Assembly: GCA_029263315.1 (NCBI GenBank)
Contig: JAJCXR010000026.1
Span: 124,001-188,000, forward strand
DNA from: Acidobacteriota bacterium
Lineage (GTDB): Bacteria > Acidobacteriota > Thermoanaerobaculia > Multivoradales > J023
Length of the DNA stretch: 64,000 nucleotides
Direction of reading: 5' to 3'
The translations under genes were made by a program, and so were the position numbers. Shown one piece after another: positions 54,854 through 62,667 of this stretch (positions are counted from its first letter, which is position 1; each line of letters opens with the position of its first letter). A model generated the notes under the pieces. That model searched no databases. It saw only the letters and a list, made by a program, of their open reading frames with translations, and was not told the origin of the DNA.

Positions 54854-55147
54854 TCAGAAGAAACCCGGCAAGCTTCCGGCCATCGAGCCCAACTTGGAGC
54901 GTAGCTTTTCGTCCATCTTTCGTTGGGCATCGTTGACCGCGGCGCAGACGAGATCTTCGAGCAACTCAGGATCTTCAGGATCGATAGCTTCGGGATCGAT
55001 CTTGACCGAGAGAAGCGTCTTATGTCCGTTGATCTTGCAGCTGACGAGACCTCCACCCACGGTCGCTTCGACCACGGCCTCGGTCAAGTCCCGTTGCATC
55101 TTCTCCTGCATTTCCTCGGCTTGTTTGAGCAACTGCTGCATGTTCAT
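54854..55147 (-). CDS. ybaB: YbaB/EbfC-family nucleoid-associated protein
   Basis: 97 residues, the typical size. An N-terminal helix (MNMQQLLKQAEEMQEKMQ) is followed by ATVGGGLVSCKINGHKTLLSVKIDPEA and a C-terminal helix DLVCAAVNDAQRKMDEKL, as in EbfC. The dimeric tweezer binds DNA and affects nucleoid structure. The ATG overlaps the dnaX stop by one base (TAATG), so translation is coupled. dnaX-ybaB-recR is a conserved operon. Confidence 0.95.
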   Translation of the reverse strand: MNMQQLLKQAEEMQEKMQRDLTEAVVEATVGGGLVSCKINGHKTLLSVKIDPEAIDPEDPELLEDLVCAAVNDAQRKMDEKLRSKLGSMAGSLPGFF

Positions 55148-56838
55148 TATCGGGTCTCCTCTTCTTGTTCGATGCTCTGGATCTTGCCGCCAAAAACGTC
55201 GAGCACAGTGCGGACGGCCGGTAGGTCGCTCGTCGCTTCGAGCGGATCTTTCTTGCGACGGTGACCGGATGTTCTCTCGTCTCGAGGAGGCTTCTTGGAA
55301 GTCTTCCACTGCCAAGTGCTGTCGTCACCCCACAGGTTTCGGATCGTTTCTTCGAGGATCTGCCGATTGCCGGACCGTTCGAGGGCCTCTTCGAGGAAAT
55401 GATCTCCCCTGGGGATGAACAGGCATCCATTCGCAAAAGCCATCTCCTCACCGCTGGACTTGAGCAGCGGGGCCAAGGACGGACGACGGGACCCGACTTG
55501 GCTAAAGAGATCCTTGATCGAGGCAGTTGACTTTGGAGCGTGTTCCACGGAGGTACCGATGGAGGCTTCGGGAATGGATCTGCGAAGCTCGGCGGGGGGT
55601 CCGCTGAGGGCCACCTCCGGGGTTGCTGTATCCCGCCCTGAGCTAGAAGAACGTCCGGGACCTCGGTCGATGGCGATGGAATCAGGGTTGACCGGCGCCT
55701 TGGTGCGACCGGATAGGAGGTCTTGAATGTGGAGAACCTTCGGCAACTCGGCAGCTCGCAGCCAAGTGATCTGGAGAGCCAAGGCACCGAACTCGCTGCG
55801 TCGAATAGAAGACTCGCTGGTCAACAACAACTGGACGACACGAAGCAAGTCCTCATATCCAGACCGTTGCACTACGGTCGCCAGAGACTCGGCCTCCTCT
55901 TTCGGCAAATCGATGCTGTCGACCCCGCCCCCCACCGCCAATTGCAAGGCGTCACGGGTGAAGGATAGAAACTGGCTGTACACATTGAGGGGATCCCAGC
56001 CGTTGGCTTCGATCTCCTGTACGGTTTGGCTGATGATGAGACGATTCCCCTGCAGGATGGAATCGAGCAAACGGATGAAGATGGCGGCGTCGAGCCCCCC
56101 GAGCAGGTTCTTGGCATCTTGATCTTGAATCGTGCCGTTGCCGAAGGTCGCCAGCTGATCGAGCAAGGCGACGGAGTCGCGCACACTGCCTTCGCCGGCC
56201 CGGGCGATGAGACGCAACGCCGTATCGCTAACCTCGATGGTCTCGGCATCGCTGATCTTGCGTAGATGGGTGGCGAGGATCGGGGACGGCACTCGGCGGA
56301 ACTGAAATTCCTGGCACCGTGAAAGGATGGTTGCCGGCACAGCGTCGAGCTCGGTGGTGGCGAAGATGAAGACGAGATGCGGCGGAGGTTCTTCGACGAT
56401 CTTGAGCAGCGCATCGAAGGCCTGACGCGAGAGCCTGTGGACTTCATCGAGGACGACGACTTTGTAGCGATCCTTGGCGGCACCGTAGCGCAAGCTCTCC
56501 GTGAGCTCACGAACTTGCTCGACTTTGGAGTAGGTGGCGGCGTCGACTTCGAGCACATCGAGGTCGCTGCCTGACGTGATGTCCCGGCACGGGGCACATT
56601 CGTTACAGGGATCGACCGCCGGTTTACCCGGTGCCGGACCCCGTTCACAGTTCAAGGCTTTGGCCAGGACTCTTGCGGCGGTTGTCTTGCCGACACCGCG
56701 AATCCCCGAGAAGACGTAGGCTTGAGCGATACGACCTTCACGCAACGCATTGCGCAACGCGGTGACAATCGGCTCTTGACCGACGAGGTTGGAGAAGTCT
56801 TGAGGCCGCCACTTGCGGGCGAGGACCTGATAGGTCAT
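55147..56838 (-). CDS. dnaX: DNA polymerase III subunits gamma/tau
   Basis: 563 residues. AAA+ clamp-loader ATPase: QEPIVTALRNAL, Walker A SGIRGVGKTTAARVLAKAL, a zinc module CERGPAP...CNECAPC, Walker B VVLDEVHRLS and sensor FIFATTELD. The C-terminal ~200 residues are variable, tau-like. The product loads the beta clamp and bridges polymerases. No obvious A-tract frameshift for making gamma was seen. The small SRP RNA gene lies just upstream on the same strand; ffs-dnaX linkage is common. Confidence 0.96.
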   Translation of the reverse strand: MTYQVLARKWRPQDFSNLVGQEPIVTALRNALREGRIAQAYVFSGIRGVGKTTAARVLAKALNCERGPAPGKPAVDPCNECAPCRDITSGSDLDVLEVDAATYSKVEQVRELTESLRYGAAKDRYKVVVLDEVHRLSRQAFDALLKIVEEPPPHLVFIFATTELDAVPATILSRCQEFQFRRVPSPILATHLRKISDAETIEVSDTALRLIARAGEGSVRDSVALLDQLATFGNGTIQDQDAKNLLGGLDAAIFIRLLDSILQGNRLIISQTVQEIEANGWDPLNVYSQFLSFTRDALQLAVGGGVDSIDLPKEEAESLATVVQRSGYEDLLRVVQLLLTSESSIRRSEFGALALQITWLRAAELPKVLHIQDLLSGRTKAPVNPDSIAIDRGPGRSSSSGRDTATPEVALSGPPAELRRSIPEASIGTSVEHAPKSTASIKDLFSQVGSRRPSLAPLLKSSGEEMAFANGCLFIPRGDHFLEEALERSGNRQILEETIRNLWGDDSTWQWKTSKKPPRDERTSGHRRKKDPLEATSDLPAVRTVLDVFGGKIQSIEQEEETR

Positions 56839-56900
56839 GTGAAGCTACAGAAGAATTGCGCTGTAGGAAGTGGGTCGCATGGTTTGGAGGAGAGGTCCAT

Positions 56901-57007
56901 GAAGGGTTCCGGTGAATCTGCAGCACCCGGAGCGCGTACCTTATCGCTGCTCCCTTCCGGGCCTGACGAGGTTCGATATCGTCCGGTGCACAGGACCCGA
57001 ACCCTTC
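56901..57007 (-). ncRNA. ffs: Signal recognition particle RNA, small (4.5S-type)
   Basis: A ~107-nt hairpin. Outer arms GAAGGGTTC/GAACCCTTC pair, and the minus strand carries the diagnostic SRP apical motif GTCAGGCCCGGAAGGGAGCA, including the GGAA tetraloop and symmetric internal loop bound by Ffh. No Alu domain, as in most Gram-negatives. It precedes dnaX by about 60 bases. Exact ends are judged from the helix and may be a few bases off. Confidence 0.93.
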
Positions 57008-57028
57008 ACAGACCTCTGCTCGAGGACA

Positions 57029-57057
57029 ATGGTACGGTGTGATCAAGCGCTTGTAAA
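57029..57057 (-). promoter_or_regulatory. Candidate promoter of ffs
   Basis: On the minus strand TTTACA, a 17-base spacer and TACCAT lie about 20 bases before the SRP RNA 5' arm. The -35 matches five of six and the -10 four of six. The start site would be around 57022, so the 5' end may be processed. Confidence 0.45.
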
Positions 57058-57158
57058 GCATGGCTCGCAGCTCATACCTCGAGCCCGCCCCCAGGGTGCT
57101 GACCGAAGCGCTGGCGAGGGTATCTGGGGGATCGTCTTGGCAGGGAGAAAACAACTGA

Positions 57159-57167
57159 TGTGGATAA
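57159..57167 (+). promoter_or_regulatory. Perfect DnaA box
   Basis: TGTGGATAA, the exact complement of TTATCCACA, ends five bases before the -35 of the tadA promoter and about 100 bases upstream of the divergent ffs promoter. Confidence 0.6.
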
Positions 57168-57171
57168 GTGG

Positions 57172-57200
57172 TTTACCGATGCAAGACGTTCGGCTATCAT
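57172..57200 (+). promoter_or_regulatory. Candidate promoter of tadA
   Basis: TTTACC, a 17-base spacer, then TATCAT (five of six). A start site near 57207 would give a leader of about 45 bases before the TTG start of tadA. It sits just downstream of a perfect DnaA box. Confidence 0.5.
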
Positions 57201-57252
57201 ACCGCTTCCGTGGCTTCGGCGTCGGCACGGCGGTTCTGTGGGTTGGGAACCC

Positions 57253-57774
57253 TTGAGCGGTCCCTCCACCTCAGACGATGACCGTTGGATGTCGGAGGCT
57301 CTCCAGGCGGCGAAACAAGCGCAGTCTCTCGGGGAGGTGCCCGTTGGAGCGGTGGTGGTGCACGAAGGTCACCTCATCGGCCGGGGCTTCAACCGTCGAG
57401 AGATCGATCAGGATCCTCTGGCCCACGCCGAGATCCTGGCGATTCGTCAAGCGGCCAGGCACCTTGGAAGTTGGCGTCTCGTTGGATGCCAACTCTACGT
57501 GACGTTGGAACCCTGCGCCATGTGTGCAGGAGCCATCGTCAGTGCCAGGCTCGACAGCCTGGTCTACGGTGCCTCCGATCCCAAGGCAGGATTTTGTGGC
57601 TCACTTGGCAATCTGGTTCAAGATGAGCGACTCAATCACCGCCTAGAGGTTCGTCGGGGAGTCCTTGAGACGGCTTGTGGAAATCTCCTGAGGGGATTTT
57701 TTGCCGATTTGAGGCGACGTAGAAAGAGTCCACAGGTGGAAGATCCACCAGCGCTGCGGACCGAGGATCTTTGA
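57253..57774 (+). CDS. tadA: tRNA-specific adenosine deaminase
   Basis: 173 residues from the chosen TTG. A zinc cytidine-deaminase-like fold with HAEILAIRQAA (zinc His and proton-shuttling Glu) and TLEPCAMCAGAI (PCxxC zinc Cys pair), plus VPVGAVVVHEG and NHRLEVRRGVLE. TadA converts A34 to inosine in tRNA-Arg(ACG). The start is uncertain: TTG 57253 keeps the family's DDRWMSEAL helix intact, ATG 57289 would truncate it, and GTG 57160 would precede the promoter. The gene is followed 20 bases on by two serine tRNA genes. Confidence 0.92.
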   Translation: MSGPSTSDDDRWMSEALQAAKQAQSLGEVPVGAVVVHEGHLIGRGFNRREIDQDPLAHAEILAIRQAARHLGSWRLVGCQLYVTLEPCAMCAGAIVSARLDSLVYGASDPKAGFCGSLGNLVQDERLNHRLEVRRGVLETACGNLLRGFFADLRRRRKSPQVEDPPALRTEDL

Positions 57775-57793
57775 GAGATGTATCGTGAGATTT

Positions 57794-57883
57794 GGAGAGA
57801 TGACCGAGTGGTTGAAGGTGCACGCCTGGAAAGCGTGTGTAGGGGTAACTCTACCGAGGGTTCGAATCCCTCTCTCTCCGCCA
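57794..57883 (+). tRNA. tRNA-Ser (GGA)
   Basis: Acceptor arms GGAGAGA and TCTCTCC pair perfectly, discriminator G is followed by an encoded CCA. The D-arm GACCGAGTGG, anticodon loop CTGGAAA with anticodon GGA at 57828-57830, a long class II variable arm and GGTTCGAATCC T-arm are all present. Confidence 0.96.
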
Positions 57884-57948
57884 TACCCCCGCTTCGTGTA
57901 CGACACGGAGATTTGCAGGGGCCGCGATATCTCGATCCTGAGAATTTT

Positions 57949-58038
57949 GGAGAGGTGCCGGAGTGGTCGAACGGGGCGGTCTCGAAAACCGTTGACCGCG
58001 CAAGCGGTCCGAGGGTTCGAATCCCTCCCTCTCCGCCA
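57949..58038 (+). tRNA. tRNA-Ser (CGA)
   Basis: Acceptor arms GGAGAGG and CCTCTCC, discriminator G and encoded CCA. Anticodon CGA at 57983-57985, long variable arm (ACCGCGCAAGCGGT) and GGTTCGAATCC T-arm. It lies 65 bases after tRNA-Ser(GGA), probably on the same transcript. Confidence 0.96.
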
Positions 58039-58150
58039 CCAAATTTTTAGTCGATACCGTTCGTAAGTATGCGTTCATTCGACCGAGGCTCGCGGTTCTG
58101 CAGGGACCCGTCTCGGATCAATCAACAGCTTTCCCAAAAGGTCTATTGCC

Positions 58151-58285
58151 GTGAAGCGCACGTTCCAACCCAACAATCGTCGTCGTAAGAAGACCCATGG
58201 TTTTCGCATTCGTATGCGGACCCGACAGGGGCGGGCACTGTTGTCGCGCCGTCGCCGTAAGGGTCGTAAACGTCTGGCAGCTTGA
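58151..58285 (+). CDS. rpmH: Large-subunit ribosomal protein L34
   Basis: 44 residues, very basic. The start is [21 protein letters not shown] begins the protein, then RMRTRQGRA and [14 protein letters not shown], the universal L34 pattern. It is one of the shortest ribosomal proteins. It begins the conserved rpmH-rnpA-yidD-yidC-jag-rsmG run; rnpA starts about 44 bases later. AAAGG precedes the GTG by about ten bases. Confidence 0.97.
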   Translation: MKRTFQPNNRRRKKTHGFRIRMRTRQGRALLSRRRRKGRKRLAA

Positions 58286-58328
58286 TTCTTCTCTAAGATT
58301 TGCCGCTCAGGATGCTGCCGTGGGCTCG

Positions 58329-58703
58329 ATGACCTCCACTGGAGGTGAAGAGCTGTGCCGACACCAGCGACTACGGCATCGCGTGGATTTTCAGCGATGC
58401 TATAGAAAAGGGCGCCGGAAGCATGGTTCTGTGGCGACGTTGCATTTTCATCCCAATGAGCAACAGGAAGCCCGTCTTGGAATTACCGCCAGCCGTAAGG
58501 TTGGCAAGGCCGTGGTGCGTCATCGCATCAAGCGGCGTATCCGCGAAATTTTCCGTCGTTTCGAGCACCGAAGCTCCTTGCCGAAGATGGACATCGTAGT
58601 TCACCTGCGGCCCGGGACTGGAGGAACGGACTTCCAGACCCTGCAAAAGGAGATCAGCACACTCCTCGGTTCCTTGGTTCAACGGGCGGCATCGCGGCGA
58701 TGA
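58329..58703 (+). CDS. rnpA: Ribonuclease P protein component
   Basis: 124 residues. The conserved RNR segment is RLGITASRKVGKAVVRHRIKR-like, with RRIREIFRR directly after it; LRHRVDFQRCY is the N-terminal hallmark. The protein binds RNase P RNA and the 5' leader of pre-tRNAs. ATG 58329 is chosen; an in-frame GTG at 58320, preceded by AGG, is an alternative. Its stop overlaps the yidD start by four bases (ATGA). Confidence 0.94.
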   Translation: MTSTGGEELCRHQRLRHRVDFQRCYRKGRRKHGSVATLHFHPNEQQEARLGITASRKVGKAVVRHRIKRRIREIFRRFEHRSSLPKMDIVVHLRPGTGGTDFQTLQKEISTLLGSLVQRAASRR

Positions 58704-58906
58704 AAAGACTCCTCATCGCAGCCCTTCTTTTTTACAAGCGGTGGGTCTCGCCGCTTCTTCCCCCTTCTTGCCGCTATTCCCCCACATGCTCGGAATTCAT
58801 GCGTTTAGCGGTCACCAAACACGGCTTTTGGCGGGGTGCTTTTCTCGGTACGAGAAGAGTGCTCAGTTGCCATCCATTGCATCCGGGCGGCATCGATTTG
58901 CCCTAG
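58700..58906 (+). CDS. yidD: Membrane protein insertion efficiency factor YidD
   Basis: 68 residues. Family hallmarks are FYKRWVSPLLPPSCRYSPTCSEF, split here around CRYSPTCSEF, and CHPLHPGGIDLP at the C-terminus. An amphipathic helix probably anchors it at the inner membrane beside YidC. The ATG overlaps the rnpA stop (ATGA). The order rnpA-yidD-yidC is widely conserved. Confidence 0.95.
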   Translation: MKRLLIAALLFYKRWVSPLLPPSCRYSPTCSEFMRLAVTKHGFWRGAFLGTRRVLSCHPLHPGGIDLP

Positions 58907-58956
58907 GTGTCTAGGTATCCGCCTCACCTGAGGTGGAGGAAAGGAACGACACATCC

Positions 58957-60711
58957 GTGGAGAATCGTCGACTTCTGATCGCAGCCTTTCTCTCGGCTTT
59001 TGTCCTCATCGTTTGGAACTTCATCTTTCCTCCGGTTCCGGTCAGCGGGCCAGAGGAGACCGCTGCACCTCAGGAGATTGCCGAACGAGGCGGTGAGCTG
59101 CAGACCGATGGAGTCACCGACGATCTCGAGGCCTCCGCTACGCCTCTGGAGTCGAAACCGAGCCCGATAGACGACAACACCTCCTCGGTAGGGGACGGTG
59201 GTGCGATGGAGTCTCCGCCCATGGAGCCCATCAAGGCCTCTTATGAGAAGAGTGTCGTCCTCGAGAACGAGTTGGTCAGGGCAGAGCTCACCAACCGCGG
59301 TGCTCAGCTGATCTCCCTACGCCTCAAGAGTGATTTGAACAGCGCCGGCGGACAGATCGAGATGGTCCGTCGTCGGGGCCGAGATCCCTATCCCTTCGCC
59401 CTGGTGCGCGATGGCGCCAAAGTTCATAGACTGAACAAGGTGCTCTTCGAGGTCGAGGAGGGAACGACCGAAGACAATCTGCCGAAGATCACCTTCCGCT
59501 ATCGCGGCGAGGAAGGGCAGGCTGAAAAGACCTTCATCTTGGCGGAGGACGGACTGCTCGAAGCTTCCTTGAACGTGGCGGAGAACGGCGGTTGGGGCAT
59601 TATCCTCGGGCCGGGAGTTCGCAACCCTTCGGATCAAGAGAAGAGTGGCCGGTTCGCCGAGCGGGGCGTCGGATACCACCGGGGTAGCGACATCGAGCTC
59701 TTGAAGGCCGATAAGCAGAAGGAAGAAGTGATCCTTCCGGTCTCGGGGCTTCAGTGGATCGCGCTCGAAGACAGTTTTTTCTTCGTCGGCATTCTCCCCG
59801 ACAGCGGCGCGCGGGAGGTCATCATCCGGCCGATCGGCGAGGAGAAAGAGCTCGATCTCGAGGCAGTGCGATTCAAATCTGCGGCCGGCGTCGATGACGA
59901 GGATCTGACCCCAGAGCAACTTCTCATCGTCGAGGCCTCTGGCCAAGAGATGCGACTCTTCTCGGTCTTCTCCAGCAAACGATATAGCGAGTTGGTCCAA
60001 CAGCCGTATCCCTTTGCTGAGACGGTGCGCTGGGGCTGGTTTGGATTTTTGGCCAAGCCCCTCTACTTCGGATTGGAGTGGATTCACAGTCGTCTAGTCG
60101 CCAACTATGGTTGGGCGATCATGCTGATCACCGTCTTGATTCGACTGGTGTTCTTCCCCTTGACTTGGAAGAGCCAGCAGTCGATGACCAAGATGCAAGA
60201 GCTCAATCCCAAGATGCAGGCGATCCGAAACAAATACCGGAGCAAGCTGAAAGACAAACAAGGACGACCGAACGTCGAGGCCCAACGACAACAGAACGAA
60301 GAAATGATGGCCCTCTACAAGAAAGAGGGTGTCAATCCGGCCAGTGGTTGTCTTCCGATGCTTCTTCAGATGCCGGTCTTCTTTGCCTTCTATAATGTGC
60401 TGGCCAAGGCAGTGGAGCTCAGGCAAGCAGAGTGGATCGGTTGGATTCATGACCTGTCAGCCCCGGACCCCTATTTTGTATTGCCGATTCTGATGACGGT
60501 CTCGAGCTTCTTGATGCAGCGCATCATGCCGTCGAGCCCCGATCCGATGCAGCGACGTCTCCTGCAGTTCATGCCCATTGCATTCGGCGCCTTTGCCCTC
60601 TACTTTCCCAGTGGATTGGTTTTGTACTGGTTTACGAATAATCTGCTGACCATGGGACAGCAGATGCTGATCAATAGTTTCCGGAACAAGCAAAAACAAC
60701 AAGCCGCTTGA
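58957..60711 (+). CDS. yidC: Membrane protein insertase YidC
   Basis: 584 residues, the Gram-negative form. N-terminal TM (LLIAAFLSAFVLIVWNFIF), a large periplasmic beta-sandwich P1 (about 85-365), then the conserved five-TM core with YGWAIMLITVLIRLVFFPLT, cytoplasmic coiled-coil MQELNPKMQAI and KEGVNPASGCLPMLLQMPVFFA split around SGCLPML, plus LVLYWFTNNLLT. It inserts and folds membrane proteins with or without SecYEG. GTG 58957 (MENRRLL) is typical; GTG 58933 lies eight codons upstream with GGAGG overlapping it and is less likely. Ends KQQAA. Confidence 0.94.
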   Translation: MENRRLLIAAFLSAFVLIVWNFIFPPVPVSGPEETAAPQEIAERGGELQTDGVTDDLEASATPLESKPSPIDDNTSSVGDGGAMESPPMEPIKASYEKSVVLENELVRAELTNRGAQLISLRLKSDLNSAGGQIEMVRRRGRDPYPFALVRDGAKVHRLNKVLFEVEEGTTEDNLPKITFRYRGEEGQAEKTFILAEDGLLEASLNVAENGGWGIILGPGVRNPSDQEKSGRFAERGVGYHRGSDIELLKADKQKEEVILPVSGLQWIALEDSFFFVGILPDSGAREVIIRPIGEEKELDLEAVRFKSAAGVDDEDLTPEQLLIVEASGQEMRLFSVFSSKRYSELVQQPYPFAETVRWGWFGFLAKPLYFGLEWIHSRLVANYGWAIMLITVLIRLVFFPLTWKSQQSMTKMQELNPKMQAIRNKYRSKLKDKQGRPNVEAQRQQNEEMMALYKKEGVNPASGCLPMLLQMPVFFAFYNVLAKAVELRQAEWIGWIHDLSAPDPYFVLPILMTVSSFLMQRIMPSSPDPMQRRLLQFMPIAFGAFALYFPSGLVLYWFTNNLLTMGQQMLINSFRNKQKQQAA

Positions 60712-60776
60712 TCCTTCGAGTGTTGGAACACCCTTCCCCGGCCATGGGCCGAAGACTTTGAAGACAGGAAGAGAAC

Positions 60777-61790
60777 ATGGCACGACAGTTTTTCTCAGGT
60801 AATTCCCTCGACCAGGCCGTCATGGCCGCAGCCCGAACCTTCAGCATTGACCCGACGGAGGTGCAGTACACCGTCCGCGACAAGAAGCATGGATTTGTCA
60901 ACGCTCGACGACGGTTTGTCATCGAGGTAGATCCGGAGTCCCCGAAAAAGGATGCGGTCGAAACCGATGTGGCTTCACCGGAAGTTGCTTCGGAATCCTT
61001 GTCTCTCTTGGCGGGTGTCAAAGCACCGGCTGCCAAGAAGCGGGAGAAAGCTCCCCGGGTAGGACAAAAGCGGCCGGCTAGCAAAGAGGAGCCGGCGCCA
61101 GAAGATGCTCCGGATTCCGACGCGGCGGCCGATTCCTCTTCGGATGAGGTCGTCGATGGGATGCCGGATGTCGAAGAAGATCAGGGCAAGGATGTCGAGT
61201 CCGATGACGATGACTTCGACGATGACGATGACAGCGATGACGATGACCGTGATGATGATGACGGCGATGATAGTGACGTCGATGATGAGGATGACGAGGA
61301 TGACGACAGCGACGACGATGACGAGGATCTGGATGAGGACGGGGATCCGGAAGTCGCCGCCTTTCTGAAAGCCGGCAACAAGTTGATCGATATTCTCGAC
61401 GTCGAGCTCGATGTCAAGGTTGAGCGCCGCGACGACGAGTTCTTTGTCGATTTCACGGGTGAAGAAGCGGACCTCTTGACCGAGGATGACGGAAAGATCT
61501 TGCAAGCGATCGAGCAGTTGCTGCCGCGCATGGTGCGTGGTCTGGTGGGACATGGATTGCCGTGCACGATCGATTGTGAAGGGTTCAAGGAAGAGAAGAT
61601 CAACGAGTTGAGGGAGTTAGCTGACTCTGCGGCGGCCGAATCCAAGGAAAGTGGGGAAGAGATTCTTCTGAAACCGATGAATCCCGCCGACCGACGGGTG
61701 GTCCACCTTGCGCTGGCCGACGATCCCGATGTCGAGACAGAGAGTAGCGGCGACGGCTTCATGAAGCGTGTCCGAATCGTCCCGCTCTAG
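60777..61790 (+). CDS. jag: RNA-binding protein KhpB/Jag with poly-aspartate linker
   Basis: 337 residues. Jag_N domain (about 1-50), then a long low-complexity acidic linker (about 55-195) whose core, 140-190, is almost all Asp. Next a KH domain (about 200-270) and an R3H domain with MNPADRRVVHLALADDPDVE-like sequence and the final RVRIVPL. KhpB binds many RNAs, with KhpA, in Gram-positives; its job elsewhere is not well defined. The linker is far longer and more acidic than in most Jag proteins. The ATG follows yidC by 65 bases with AGGAAGAG upstream. A terminator follows the gene. Confidence 0.92.
   Translation: MARQFFSGNSLDQAVMAAARTFSIDPTEVQYTVRDKKHGFVNARRRFVIEVDPESPKKDAVETDVASPEVASESLSLLAGVKAPAAKKREKAPRVGQKRPASKEEPAPEDAPDSDAAADSSSDEVVDGMPDVEEDQGKDVESDDDDFDDDDDSDDDDRDDDDGDDSDVDDEDDEDDDSDDDDEDLDEDGDPEVAAFLKAGNKLIDILDVELDVKVERRDDEFFVDFTGEEADLLTEDDGKILQAIEQLLPRMVRGLVGHGLPCTIDCEGFKEEKINELRELADSAAAESKESGEEILLKPMNPADRRVVHLALADDPDVETESSGDGFMKRVRIVPL
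61197..61347 (+). repeat. GAT/GAC trinucleotide-rich tract within jag
   Basis: About 150 bases made almost wholly of GAT, GAC and GAG/GAA triplets coding for Asp and Glu. Third-position choice alternates T and C, so it is an imperfect repeat. It could expand or contract by slippage. Confidence 0.8.
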
Positions 61791-61816
61791 GAGACGAGGC
61801 AACATCGCTCAGCTTG

Positions 61817-61843
61817 AAAAGGGGTTCTTCGGAACCCCTTTTG
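61817..61843 (+). terminator. Rho-independent terminator after jag
   Basis: AAAAGGGGTTC, loop TTCG, GAACCCCTTTT: a perfect stem and a T run, 27 bases after the jag stop codon. It separates rpmH-jag from rsmG-parAB. Confidence 0.9.
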
Positions 61844-61890
61844 TGTATCATCAGGCTTCTCCTAACGGCTCAATATTTGGCCTTCCCCTG

Positions 61891-61906
61891 CGTTTCACGT
61901 GAAACA
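61891..61906. promoter_or_regulatory. parS centromere-like site
   Basis: The perfect 14-base palindrome GTTTCACGTGAAAC is the conserved chromosomal parS core. The flank on the right (A) matches the 16-base consensus TGTTTCACGTGAAACA; on the left it is C. It abuts the rsmG start, sharing the A of its ATG, and lies about 1.5 kb upstream of parB. ParB binding and spreading from this site would segregate the origin. Confidence 0.92.
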
Positions 61907-62544
61907 TGAAAAGAGCGCTTCCACAGATTGATGAGATCAGGTTCTTCGAGAGCCTAGGTCTTCTAGATCCGTCGCTGAGCGACGCATCCAAACACGCTTT
62001 GTTCGAGCACTACGAAGAGCTCAGGGCTTGGAATCCGCGTCTGTCCTTGGTTGGCCCCGGCACTGTCCAGGATGTAATGGAACGGCACTACGGTGAATCC
62101 TTGGCGGTCAGGCCTTTGTTGAAAGACCGTGATCTGAATATCTTGGACCTCGGTTCGGGGGGCGGATTTCCTGGGTTTGTGCTGGCGGCGGCCTATCCGA
62201 GTCGAAATGTTGTGCTGGTCGAAGCAAGACAGAAAAAATGGGCTTTTCTGAAAGCTGCAATCCGTCGAAGTGGATTGTCCTGCGAATGTCTCAATGCTAG
62301 AGTCGAAGGGTCACTCCCCCAGGGTACGCCCGACATCATTCACCTCGTGACCTGTCGAGCGGTCGCAATAACTCCTCGGTTTCTGAACACCGTCAGGGAA
62401 CACTCACCGCAGGCGCGCTTTTTGCTGTGGTTGGGCGAAGTGTCTCCAGAGTTACCCGAAGGGTTGGTGGCTCATCGTTCTGTGACATTGCCGGGCAGTC
62501 TGTGTCGGCGAATTCTGGAAATCGTACCTTCGGATGCTCACTGA
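61906..62544 (+). CDS. rsmG: 16S rRNA (guanine-527 N7)-methyltransferase
   Basis: 212 residues. SAM-dependent Rossmann methyltransferase with motif I ILDLGSGGGFPGFVLA, VEARQKKWAFLK, and the early NPRLSLVGPGT (WNxxxNLT-like). It makes m7G527 in 16S rRNA. The ATG directly follows the parS palindrome, so no Shine-Dalgarno exists; the message may be leaderless or weakly translated, and ParB could affect expression. A terminator lies upstream, so a promoter must lie within 61844-61905. parA follows after 123 bases. Confidence 0.93.
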   Translation: MKRALPQIDEIRFFESLGLLDPSLSDASKHALFEHYEELRAWNPRLSLVGPGTVQDVMERHYGESLAVRPLLKDRDLNILDLGSGGGFPGFVLAAAYPSRNVVLVEARQKKWAFLKAAIRRSGLSCECLNARVEGSLPQGTPDIIHLVTCRAVAITPRFLNTVREHSPQARFLLWLGEVSPELPEGLVAHRSVTLPGSLCRRILEIVPSDAH

Positions 62545-62667
62545 GCTCGCCACGGCGATGTGGTTTTTTGGGTAGACGGTTGTTTCGAGGCAAGCTCACC
62601 TTCAAGGCCGTAGCTCCCGCTGGCGGGATTCCAGTAGACATCATGCAATAAAGACGGGAAATCAACC

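Noticed and set aside
56839-57252. Protein gene in the dnaX-tadA gap
   Set aside because: The gap is explained by SRP RNA, two promoters and a DnaA box; the frames there have no support.
57636-58078. Minus-strand frames with EREGFEPS-like peptides over the tRNA genes
   Set aside because: These are the well-known artefact from translating the antisense strand of tRNA-Ser genes.
61105-61368. Met/Thr-repeat frame inside jag
   Set aside because: An alternate reading of the GAT/GAC tract; jag is unambiguous in the main frame.
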